A DNA stretch of 12,866 bases from the NCBI GenBank assembly GCA_036378295.1, contig DASUWS010000216.1, forward strand, positions 1 to 12,866. The letters are read 5' to 3'. Below are positions 6,688 through 12,752 of the stretch, piece after piece. A program made the position numbers and the translations under genes. How positions within the stretch are numbered: the stretch's first letter is position 1; each line of letters opens with the position of its first letter. The notes under the pieces are model-generated. The model did not search any database, had not been told where the DNA came from, and saw only the letters and a list, made by a program, of their open reading frames with translations. This DNA comes from DAHUXT01 sp036378295 (lineage in GTDB: Bacteria > Chloroflexota > Ktedonobacteria > Ktedonobacterales > JADMIN01).

Positions 6688-7464
6688 ATGCCAGCACCGC
6701 AGGAGCTTCCGAACCCACAGGCCATTCGGGCCATCTTCTTCGATGTTGGCTTTACGTTGCTCGCGCCGCATCCCTCAGTAATGACCATCGTCCACGACGC
6801 ATGTCTCCGCCAGAGCATCGACATTGACATCAGCTGCCTGCGCCAGCAGCAGACCCACGCCGAGGAGCATCTGCGGCGAAGCTCCAAGGCGCAGCCCTGG
6901 ACGTGGGGTGATGAGACGGCCATCAACGGCATCTGGACCAGCTACTTCACCGAAATGCTCACACCGTGCCTGGCGGACCAGCCAGAGCGCCTGGAATCCT
7001 GTGTGCGTGAGACGGTGCGGGCATTCGATGACGCGGGTAACTATGCGCTTTACCCCGACGTGTTGCCCTGCCTGCATGCGTTGCATGCCCACGGGCTGAC
7101 CCTTGGGGTCATCTCGGACTGGGGCGTCAGCCTGAGCCTGATACTGCGCCACCACGACCTGATCGCCTTCTTCGACTTCGCGGTCATCTCGGCGCAGGCG
7201 CGGCGTGCAAAGCCAGACCCTCAGCTCTTCCAGACGGCACTCGAACGCGCTGATGCCATTCCCGATTACACACTGCACATTGGCGATTCGTATGTGTTAG
7301 ACGTTCTCGGCGCGCGGTCCGTCGGGATTACTCCCATTCTGCTCGACCGCCGCAAGATACATGACCCCGCGCAGTTGGATTGCCTCGTCGCGACAACGCT
7401 CTACGATGTGCTCGATTGGCTGCATATTTCCCGGCCACCAGCGGCATCACCCACTACGCCGTAA
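6688..7464 (+). CDS. HAD-superfamily hydrolase (subfamily IA, REG-2-like), 258 aa
   Basis: A haloacid dehalogenase-type phosphatase. Motif I is FFDVGFTLL with nucleophile D19; the second Asp, the usual acid/base, is G21, as in REG-2-like DxGxT members. Motif II is the Ser in VISDWG (S142), motif III is K174 in RRAKPDP, and motif IV is IGDSYVLD (D199, D204). An alpha-helical cap lies between residues about 30 and 118. It should hydrolyse a small phosphorylated metabolite, perhaps cleaning up a sugar or nucleotide phosphate; the substrate is unknown. The G21 replacement may lower activity. Start at 6688 with TAGGAGA 7 nt upstream. It is the last gene of the plus-strand run, and its 3' end overlaps by 11 bp the end of the opposing SprT-like gene, so no separate terminator fits between them. 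Confidence 0.88.
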   Translation: MPAPQELPNPQAIRAIFFDVGFTLLAPHPSVMTIVHDACLRQSIDIDISCLRQQQTHAEEHLRRSSKAQPWTWGDETAINGIWTSYFTEMLTPCLADQPERLESCVRETVRAFDDAGNYALYPDVLPCLHALHAHGLTLGVISDWGVSLSLILRHHDLIAFFDFAVISAQARRAKPDPQLFQTALERADAIPDYTLHIGDSYVLDVLGARSVGITPILLDRRKIHDPAQLDCLVATTLYDVLDWLHISRPPAASPTTP

Positions 7465-8347
7465 GCGAATCCCTGGAATCATCACGCCCATCACGCCATC
7501 CCCCAAACCCAGGATCGACATCGGGACCATCCAGAGAGAGCCTCAGGCGTAGCAGCACTTCAGGATTGTACTGGCGGAAGCAATGGCCGCACGAGACCGG
7601 GCGCGCGTAACGCCGCACGCGTGGATAATTCCGCTGGCAGCGGGGGCAGTAGTAGAAGTATTTATACGGTCGGATGCGCCGTAGCGACTCCTCGCGCCGC
7701 CGTGTTTCCTCCGCCAGCTCGCGGCGCACCGTTTCGGCGTCGCGTCCAGTGATGGCCGCCTCATCCATGGCAATCGAGTCGTTACCGTGGCAACGGTGCT
7801 TGCGTGGTCGCCCCTGTACCCGGTCAGAGAGGTGAATCAACTCATGAGCAACGGTCACTTCGATGCCCCGGTCAAGCATGCCTGGCTCGATGAAGATGAG
7901 ATGGCGAAAGTCTCCCGTGGGCGCGTCGGGATAGGCGTCAGTGGCATGCTCCTCCGAAGCCATGTCAAAGCCGGGCAATGCGAGCTGCAGTGATGGCGTG
8001 CGCGAGGCGCTGTGGCCCGCGCTGGCCACCCGCATGAGGTCCGTCGCGGGACCAGCGGACTTGCCGAGCGGCAGATAGCAGTAGCAGCCAAGCGCCATAG
8101 ATTGGAGTCGTCGCCCGGTCCACCTGGCATATTCCTGGCGATCCATTGTGAGGGCGAAAAATCGGAGTTGGCTGGCGGGCAGCTTGAGCTTCTCCCAGTA
8201 GTGAGCAAGCCAGCTCTCCACCTGGGGACTCGCGTGAATCAGTGGCAGAATTTCACGCGAAGGTGGCTGGGGGGTGTCGAGTGTAGTTTTTCCCATGCCT
8301 GCCGTCATGGCAGCACGTCCACGCGCGCTGCCACATCCTCCCTTCAT
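7454..8347 (-). CDS. SprT-like zinc metallopeptidase with C-terminal zinc ribbon, up to 297 aa
   Basis: The core motif is HELIHL (H168-E169-x2-H172), an HExxH zinc-protease active site, followed by RKHRCHG, where H184 or H187 can be the third ligand. A four-cysteine zinc ribbon follows (C234-x2-C237, C253-x2-C256). This HExxH plus ribbon order matches SprT/SPRTN-like proteins, whose eukaryotic relatives cut proteins crosslinked to DNA. The spacing to the third His differs from classical SprT, so this is a divergent member. Residues 205-225 are Arg/Glu-rich and probably helical. The start is uncertain: ATGs at 8347, 8308 and 8296 are in frame and none has a good ribosome-binding site. The conserved part begins near residue 33. 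Its 3' end overlaps the convergent HAD gene. Confidence 0.8.
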   Translation of the reverse strand: MKGGCGSARGRAAMTAGMGKTTLDTPQPPSREILPLIHASPQVESWLAHYWEKLKLPASQLRFFALTMDRQEYARWTGRRLQSMALGCYCYLPLGKSAGPATDLMRVASAGHSASRTPSLQLALPGFDMASEEHATDAYPDAPTGDFRHLIFIEPGMLDRGIEVTVAHELIHLSDRVQGRPRKHRCHGNDSIAMDEAAITGRDAETVRRELAEETRRREESLRRIRPYKYFYYCPRCQRNYPRVRRYARPVSCGHCFRQYNPEVLLRLRLSLDGPDVDPGFGGWRDGRDDSRDSLTA

Positions 8348-8630
8348 GTCATGCCAATAGCGATACGCCCACGCGCATCATATTCCTGTTTCTATCCTTG
8401 TCTGCTGGCGATAGCTAGAACGTCACGCTGAGACGCGTTGCCGAGATGCCTCTGTGTCTTCCAGATTCGCCTCTACCATGGCGACATACGACGCTAACAA
8501 ATACACCAGTGAAGTTTCCTCAACTTCCATAACGTATAGCGCTTTCGGGAGTAATGAACTGGGACATCTATCCTGTCTAAAAAGCGCTCTCGTTCAGCCT
8601 CGGTTTGGGTGCATTGTCGCGCCCGAGCAG
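8348..8630. other. Intergenic region without a supported gene
   Basis: 283 bp between two minus-strand genes. It is AT-richer than its surroundings. AGCGCTTT (8538-8545) and AAAGCGCT (8581-8588) form an 8-bp inverted repeat with a 35-nt spacer. The plus-strand ORFs crossing it lack ribosome-binding sites. No clear promoter for the SprT-like gene and no standard terminator for the membrane-protein gene could be picked out. Confidence 0.4.
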
Positions 8631-10082
8631 CTATATTGCCGTCGAAACCGGCTCCTCACCCGCATTGCTCTCGCCACGTAGCGTGGCATACCCTTCGCGT
8701 CGCAGCCGCACGTCGTAGAGTACAGCTACTACTGAAATGGCCCCAAGTGGCCCTATCAGCGCGGCGGCCAGTGGCATCGCGAAGAGCACGGCAGCACCGA
8801 ACGACGCATTCTGAACGAAGCTAGCGACGAACGAGACAATCGTGATCAGCACCGCAATGACGAAGATAGGCAGGAAAGTATGCCACCAGTAGCCTCGCGT
8901 CAACTTCCAGCTCTTGCCCAGCGCGGCCACCGGTCCCAATGACTCTGTCGCGGCAATATATGGCGAGAGAATCAGCCTGATATGCACATGAATCGCGAAG
9001 ACGGCGGAGGGCAGAAGCAACAGCAGCGACAGACAGCCCACCACCGTAAACGCCGTCGCCGTGGATGATGACGGGTCAATGCTGTTCGGATTGGTGATGG
9101 CAGTGCTGAACTGGGTCAGCATGATGCCATACAGAACGGCGAGCGGCAACAGGATGAGCAGCGTGAGCGCGGTTGCGAGAATGCTGGCGCCCATCGCCGG
9201 GAGCACTCGTCTCACTCCAGCACGCAGGGCCGCCCCAACTTCTGGCGCCCGGCCAAACAGCGCATCGCGGCTGGCAATCCCAAGGCTGGCAGCGGTCCAG
9301 CCGCCAAGTAGCGCGCCAATCGCAAGCGAAACCACCAGATTGAGCGCGAGCAGCGACAGATCATTGACAGATGGCAGGGTCGCGCCAGTCACATTAACAC
9401 TTCCGCCTGAAGGCTGGCTGGCTGCAGGTGACACGCCGGCCCAGAGGTTATTACCACCCGCCACATGGAATACAGCATCCACCGCTCCCGACAGAATCTC
9501 TGGAATGAGCAGCGCTACCAACCCCAGCAACAGCCAGCGTCGCCAATGCGCCATGAACAACTCGAAGATCGCCCCGATCAGATCGGAACTGTTGCGTGGA
9601 TAGGGCGACAGACGCCCGCCAGAGAAGGCCGGGCGTGGCGCATAGGGAGGATAGGCCATCGGTGGCGTTGACGACACGGAGTCGCTCGGCAGTGGGGGAT
9701 ACATCCCAGGGTGCGGTGGCCAGCTTGGATGCGCGCCCCACGGACTGGGCGGCGCAGGGTGACTCGCCTCCACTGGCAACGGTGGAAAGTCGGGAGGAAG
9801 TGTCGCGGGAGCGTCAAACCCGGCTGGGCGCAACTCGGGCCGCAGCCGGAAGAGCGCCTCCAGCAGCAGCGCGCCGTCCCCTGCCTGCGCAGGCTGCAAC
9901 TCGACGCCATGCCGCTCATTTGCCACGCGCAAAGCCACAGTCTCCGGATCAGGCGCAACCTGCCGCGCATCCTGGATGTCTGTGAGCGCGAACGTTCGTT
10001 CGCCCACGCGCACTCCATCGCGGGAGACCGCAGCCTGAGTCCCATCCCGTAGCGGAATTGTGACAAACGGTGGCTGATTCAT
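8631..10082 (-). CDS. Multi-pass membrane protein with N-terminal soluble domain and proline-rich linker, 483 aa
   Basis: Three parts are visible. Residues 1-85 are soluble and beta-rich (VTIPLRDGTQAAVSRDGVRVG), resembling a short PH-like domain. Residues 92-160 are a Pro/Ser/Tyr-rich linker. Residues 165-465 hold about six hydrophobic helices (roughly 183-200, 243-265, 298-322, 344-368, 402-424, 430-457). The segment LGPVAALGKSWKLTRGYWW (about 382-400) between helices four and five is typical of the glycerophosphodiester-phosphodiesterase membrane-domain / DUF975-like superfamily, which lacks the phosphodiesterase itself. It probably sits in the cytoplasmic membrane with the soluble domain inside; no biochemical role can be assigned. 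The start is the ATG at 10082, with AGGAG 7 nt upstream. It is divergent from greA, 368 bp away. Confidence 0.82.
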   Translation of the reverse strand: MNQPPFVTIPLRDGTQAAVSRDGVRVGERTFALTDIQDARQVAPDPETVALRVANERHGVELQPAQAGDGALLLEALFRLRPELRPAGFDAPATLPPDFPPLPVEASHPAPPSPWGAHPSWPPHPGMYPPLPSDSVSSTPPMAYPPYAPRPAFSGGRLSPYPRNSSDLIGAIFELFMAHWRRWLLLGLVALLIPEILSGAVDAVFHVAGGNNLWAGVSPAASQPSGGSVNVTGATLPSVNDLSLLALNLVVSLAIGALLGGWTAASLGIASRDALFGRAPEVGAALRAGVRRVLPAMGASILATALTLLILLPLAVLYGIMLTQFSTAITNPNSIDPSSSTATAFTVVGCLSLLLLLPSAVFAIHVHIRLILSPYIAATESLGPVAALGKSWKLTRGYWWHTFLPIFVIAVLITIVSFVASFVQNASFGAAVLFAMPLAAALIGPLGAISVVAVLYDVRLRREGYATLRGESNAGEEPVSTAI

Positions 10083-10236
10083 ATCCTATCTCCTGCTCCA
10101 CTTCTCTCACCGTCTGGGCTATCGTACCAGCCATCTGACCAGTGGCGCAAGCAATTCGTGTCCATCCCGGCGCTTGCTCGCCTGGACCGCTGGGATAGCA
10201 CTCTCTGCGGAGGCTTTCAGCGACCACTCGGTACAC
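10083..10236. other. Divergent intergenic segment, membrane-protein side
   Basis: This is the left part of the 368-bp gap between the membrane-protein gene and greA. It must hold the minus-strand promoter, but no hexamer pair with acceptable spacing stands out (the best, TTGCGC with TACGAT at 18 bp, matches poorly at -35). No small gene with a ribosome-binding site was seen. Confidence 0.4.
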
Positions 10237-10266
10237 TTGACATTGGTGCATGTGGGGGCATATACT
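10237..10266 (+). promoter_or_regulatory. Near-consensus sigma70-type promoter of greA
   Basis: TTGACA (10237-10242) is a perfect -35 element, TATACT (10261-10266) is one base from consensus, and the spacer is 18 bp. Transcription should start near 10273, giving a leader of about 178 nt before the greA ATG. The same two hexamers occur at 11135-11163. Confidence 0.75.
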
Positions 10267-10274
10267 TGCTGGCA

Positions 10275-10370
10275 TCTTCCAAAGAAGAGCCTGTGGCGGG
10301 CCTGTTGGCCCCGCCAGTTTTTTTATGCTGAAAGCCGGTTCGGTCGGCATCTCTCCGGGCACCGGCTTTC
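10275..10370 (+). promoter_or_regulatory. Structured greA leader RNA (candidate attenuator)
   Basis: Directly after the predicted transcription start the leader can form TCTTC-CAAA-GAAGA (10275-10288), then the intrinsic terminator (10294-10324), then a perfect 10-bp stem, GAAAGCCGGT (10330-10339) with ACCGGCTTTC (10361-10370), around a 21-nt loop. The greA ribosome-binding site lies about 67 nt further on. Most transcripts would end after about 50 nt unless read-through is permitted. Escherichia coli greA has a comparable leader terminator that yields short GraL RNAs; similarity here is in layout, not sequence. Confidence 0.5.
10294..10324 (+). terminator. Intrinsic terminator inside the greA leader
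   Basis: TGGCGGGCC (10294-10302), loop TGTT, and GGCCCCGCCA (10307-10316) form a GC-rich stem with one bulged C, followed after a G by seven T's (10318-10324). This is a classic Rho-independent terminator. It lies downstream of the greA promoter and upstream of the greA start, with no gene between, so it cannot be the terminator of a normal upstream gene: the upstream gene runs the other way. Confidence 0.8.
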
Positions 10371-10450
10371 ATGGACGAGTTGGCTCGCCGATTGGAATGA
10401 GCGGGCGAACCCCGGCCACCTACAGCCCGGAGAAACAAGGAGATTGGATT

Positions 10451-10969
10451 ATGGCGACGAATGCAGGGAACAATGGTCATGCAGGGCGTGCCAACGAAGC
10501 CGAGCGCATTCCCCTGACCCGTGAGGGATATGAGGAGAACATGGCTCGTCTCAACTACCTCGTCAACGAGCGTCGCCAGCAGGTTGCCGATTACATTCAT
10601 GAGGCCAAGGAGGCTGGCGATATCTCCGAAAGCAGCGCCTACGAGGATGCGAAGAATCTACAGGCAATGGTCGAGGGTGAGATTCAGGAGCTGCAGCACC
10701 TGCTGGAGCATGCGGTGATCCTGGAGACTCCACAGCATACCGGCGGCAAGCGCACCGCTCGCCTGGGCACGACCATTGATGTCGAGACCGATCGCGGCAC
10801 GAGCCGAACGTTCACGCTGGTGAGCAGCGCGGAGGCCAACTCGGCTACCGGCAAGCTCTCCGACCAGTCGCCAGTTGGACGCGCACTGATGGGGCACACC
10901 ATCGGCGATCAGGTTGAAGTCACGACGCCCGGCGGCCCGGTCGTTTATACCATCAAAGACATCCACTGA
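10451..10969 (+). CDS. greA: Transcription elongation factor GreA, 172 aa
   Basis: GreA enters the RNA polymerase secondary channel and stimulates cleavage of backtracked transcripts. Residues 22-92 are the antiparallel coiled coil; its tip reads EAGDISESSAYEDAKN, keeping the two acidic residues D57 and E60 that hold the catalytic Mg ion (D41 and E44 in E. coli GreA), though the usual Asn after the Glu is Ser. The C-terminal FKBP-like domain carries GKLSDQSPVGRALMGHTIGD (135-154), typical of the family. About 15 extra polar residues precede the coiled coil. The start at 10451 has AAGGAGA 7 nt upstream. The frame is open to 10250, but that ATG precedes the predicted transcription start. A strong promoter, a leader terminator and a 3' terminator make greA a single-gene unit. 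Confidence 0.96.
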   Translation: MATNAGNNGHAGRANEAERIPLTREGYEENMARLNYLVNERRQQVADYIHEAKEAGDISESSAYEDAKNLQAMVEGEIQELQHLLEHAVILETPQHTGGKRTARLGTTIDVETDRGTSRTFTLVSSAEANSATGKLSDQSPVGRALMGHTIGDQVEVTTPGGPVVYTIKDIH

Positions 10970-11006
10970 TACTCGCAGATCCGCAATGCTTCTATGCTTT
11001 GGCAGC

Positions 11007-11039
11007 GCTGGTTGGAGGGACACTCCAGCCAGCTTTTTT
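11007..11039 (+). terminator. greA: Intrinsic terminator of greA
   Basis: GCTGGTTGGAG (11007-11017), loop GGACA, and CTCCAGCCAGC (11023-11033) form an 11-bp stem with one G-U pair, followed by six T's. It lies 38 bp after the greA stop codon. Confidence 0.88.
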
Positions 11040-11050
11040 CGTGGCCACTG

Positions 11051-11078
11051 GTGACTACCTCGTGACTATCTCGTGACG
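11051..11078. repeat. Tandem 11-bp repeats (about 2.5 copies)
   Basis: GTGACTACCTC (11051-11061), GTGACTATCTC (11062-11072) and GTGACG (11073-11078) follow head to tail with one mismatch between full copies. They lie between the greA terminator and the promoter at 11135-11163, 57 bp upstream of its -35 element. The one-turn spacing suits an activator-binding array. Confidence 0.5.
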
Positions 11079-11134
11079 TCCACCTGCCAGAATCGTCTGG
11101 AACAGAAAGAATGCATAGGGGAAATCTTCAGGAA

Positions 11135-11163
11135 TTGACAGGGCTGAGGCCTTGCCATATACT
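11135..11163 (+). promoter_or_regulatory. Near-consensus sigma70-type promoter of the histone-like gene
   Basis: TTGACA (11135-11140), a 17-bp spacer and TATACT (11158-11163). Spacing is optimal, so this should be a strong constitutive promoter. Transcription would start near 11170, leaving about 30 nt before the ATG at 11201. Confidence 0.8.
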
Positions 11164-11200
11164 ATATTAGAACAAAAGTTCACACGAGAGGACTTATCAC

Positions 11201-12589
11201 ATGGTCATGGCAGGGTTGCTCTGGTATGACGACGACGCCCGCCGCCCACTGGTAGCGAAGATCATCGAGGCGGCCGGACGCTACCGCGAGCGCGTTGGCT
11301 TCGAGCCTACCGTCTGCCAGCTTCCGCCTGAACAACTTACGGCACTGCAGGCCGCGCCCACGCGCCGCTCCAAACACGCGCATACCCCGGCGCTTGAGCT
11401 TCCGCGCACACTGCACCTGGAAGCTGACGAGCATATGCACCGAAACTGCTTTCTGTTGGGCATGGGGGAAGGCGACATCACGATTCCCAATGCGCTGCTC
11501 GCTGAAGACGAAGCACTGCGGCCAGCACGGCCAGCGCGCAAGCCAGCGCTCGCTGCCAGCGCGAAGACTCAAGCCGCTCCAGCCTCTACGGCTCCGGCTG
11601 CGGACTCAGCGGCGGCCTCTGGCAAACGCGCTGCGGCCAAGCAAGAAGAGAAGCCCGTTAAGACAGCGAAAGCGCCCGCCAGGCAGGCAATAGCCGCTGA
11701 AGAACGGGTATCGCCAGCAACGAAGGGGGCGAACGTGGCCAAGCGGGTGGCGCTGAAGCCCGCCAGGAGCGCTACGCCAACCAGTGACAAAACCACAGCC
11801 GCGCGGACAACAGCGCCCGCCAAACCAGCCAAACCAACTCAACCAACTCAACCAGCACAACCGGCGCAGCGGAACAAGGCTGCCATAAAAGCTCCAGCCG
11901 CCGCAAAGGGAGCGACGCCAGCGACCGTGAAGCTTGAGAAGCCCGAGAAGCCAGAGAAGCCAGAGAAGCTTGAGAAGTTACGGAAAGCGGTGACGGCGAA
12001 GACAGCGCCAGCCCCGCGAAGGGCAAAAGACAGCGCGAAAGTCGAGAAGGCTCCAGCACCTCAGGCGGCAAAGGCTGGTAGGCCAGCCAAAGGTGAAAAG
12101 GCAGGTAAGTCCTCTGCCGCGGCGAAGCTGCCAGCGGCGAACGTGGAGAAATCGAGCGCCCGCACACGCACAAAACCGGACAAAGCCGCAGCCAAAGCAG
12201 GCACAACCACGCCGAAAGCAGCAAAGTCTGCCGGCACCAGGACATCTGCCGCGCGGCCTGCCAAGAGCGCGGCCAGGACAGGCACAGCCCAACCCAAGAC
12301 GACCCCTCAGGCAGTCGCAGCGCGGCCAGGGAAGACGTCCAAAGCTGCAGCCACGAAACCAGCGACGCCCGGAACAGCCGAATCGGTTCGGCCGGCGACT
12401 GCATCCCAGGCTAGCAAGGGCGCGAAGGCGAATGAGCCGCGCCGTGCCCAGCCCACCAGAGCCGTTCGTCAAAAGGCTCCCAAACCGGAGGAGCCAAAGG
12501 CCGCTCATGCCGCCAGGTCGCCACGTCCCCAGGCCAAGGAGACTCCAAAGGCGCCTTCAGCGGAACGCACGCTGGCCCGCTCCGCGTAA
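11201..12589 (+). CDS. Protein with globular N-terminal domain and long histone H1-like Lys/Ala/Pro tail, 462 aa
   Basis: Residues 1-105 look folded (LLWYDDDARRPLVAKIIEAA...RYRERVGFEPTVCQL...HRNCFLLGMGEGD); I cannot give the domain a firm name. Residues about 106-462 are built almost only of Ala, Lys, Pro, Thr, Ser, Arg, Glu and Gln, with no Phe, Tyr, Trp, Cys or Met. This disordered, strongly basic tail resembles bacterial H1-like proteins, AlgP, and the tails of some HU proteins, so DNA compaction or nucleic-acid binding is the best guess. Two runs of 9-bp repeats encode PAK/PTQ and EKP units. The start at 11201 has GAGAGGA 8 nt upstream; the ATG at 11207 is further from it. It has its own strong promoter and stands alone after greA. 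Confidence 0.8.
   Translation: MVMAGLLWYDDDARRPLVAKIIEAAGRYRERVGFEPTVCQLPPEQLTALQAAPTRRSKHAHTPALELPRTLHLEADEHMHRNCFLLGMGEGDITIPNALLAEDEALRPARPARKPALAASAKTQAAPASTAPAADSAAASGKRAAAKQEEKPVKTAKAPARQAIAAEERVSPATKGANVAKRVALKPARSATPTSDKTTAARTTAPAKPAKPTQPTQPAQPAQRNKAAIKAPAAAKGATPATVKLEKPEKPEKPEKLEKLRKAVTAKTAPAPRRAKDSAKVEKAPAPQAAKAGRPAKGEKAGKSSAAAKLPAANVEKSSARTRTKPDKAAAKAGTTTPKAAKSAGTRTSAARPAKSAARTGTAQPKTTPQAVAARPGKTSKAAATKPATPGTAESVRPATASQASKGAKANEPRRAQPTRAVRQKAPKPEEPKAAHAARSPRPQAKETPKAPSAERTLARSA
11822..11866 (+). repeat. Five 9-bp tandem units encoding Lys/Gln-Pro-Ala/Thr
   Basis: The units AAACCAGCC, AAACCAACT, CAACCAACT, CAACCAGCA and CAACCGGCG follow without gaps and in frame, encoding KPA-KPT-QPT-QPA-QPA within the histone-like tail. 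Length change by unit gain or loss would keep the frame. Confidence 0.7.
11933..11977 (+). repeat. Five 9-bp tandem units encoding (L/P)-Glu-Lys
   Basis: CTTGAGAAG, CCCGAGAAG, CCAGAGAAG, CCAGAGAAG and CTTGAGAAG are consecutive and in frame (11933-11977), giving LEK-PEK-PEK-PEK-LEK. Units three and four are identical, as are one and five, which points to recent expansion. Confidence 0.75.
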
Positions 12590-12644
12590 TTGACGTAGAG
12601 AGAGCGCTTTGGCCAGATGTTCCGTTCGCACTGAGCAGCAGAGG

Positions 12645-12650
12645 TATGAT
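12645..12650 (+). promoter_or_regulatory. Weak candidate -10 box for the DUF3224-like gene
   Basis: TATGAT at 12645-12650 is one base from TATAAT, in the 163-bp gap after the histone-like gene. The -35 region is poor (TTCCGT with 19 bp spacing). A small stem, CTCCC (12676-12680) with GGGAG (12693-12697), would follow in the leader. Confidence 0.2.
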
Positions 12651-12709
12651 AGGCATGGCTCGTGATGAGCCGACTCTCCCATGTCTCATAGCGGGAGTGG
12701 ATATTGAGC

Positions 12710-12732
12710 GAGTATTGAGTAGACGAATACTC
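12710..12732. promoter_or_regulatory. Inverted repeat upstream of the DUF3224-like gene
   Basis: GAGTATT (12710-12716) and AATACTC (12726-12732) are perfect 7-bp inverted arms around 9 bp. The left arm overlaps a direct repeat, TATTGAG at 12702-12708 and 12713-12719, again 11 bp apart. The element ends 6 bp before the AAGGAGGG ribosome-binding site, so it could be an operator or an RNA hairpin controlling access to that site. Confidence 0.4.
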
Positions 12733-12752
12733 CATGTGAAGGAGGGCACCTC

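Noticed and set aside
8538..8588. AGCGCTTT inverted repeat (also AGAGCGCTTT near 12601) as a shared operator
   Set aside because: Repeats of this size are expected by chance in 12.9 kb, the arms are 35 nt apart, and no common gene context supports a shared site.
10250..10450. In-frame N-terminal extension of GreA beginning at ATG 10250
   Set aside because: It would start upstream of the predicted transcription start, overlap the -10 box, run through the terminator T-tract and has no ribosome-binding site. The ATG at 10451 has a good one.
11772..12404. 210-codon minus-strand ORF across the Lys/Ala tail
   Set aside because: Leu/Ser/Arg-rich complement of the low-complexity tail; an expected artefact of Ala/Lys/Pro codons.
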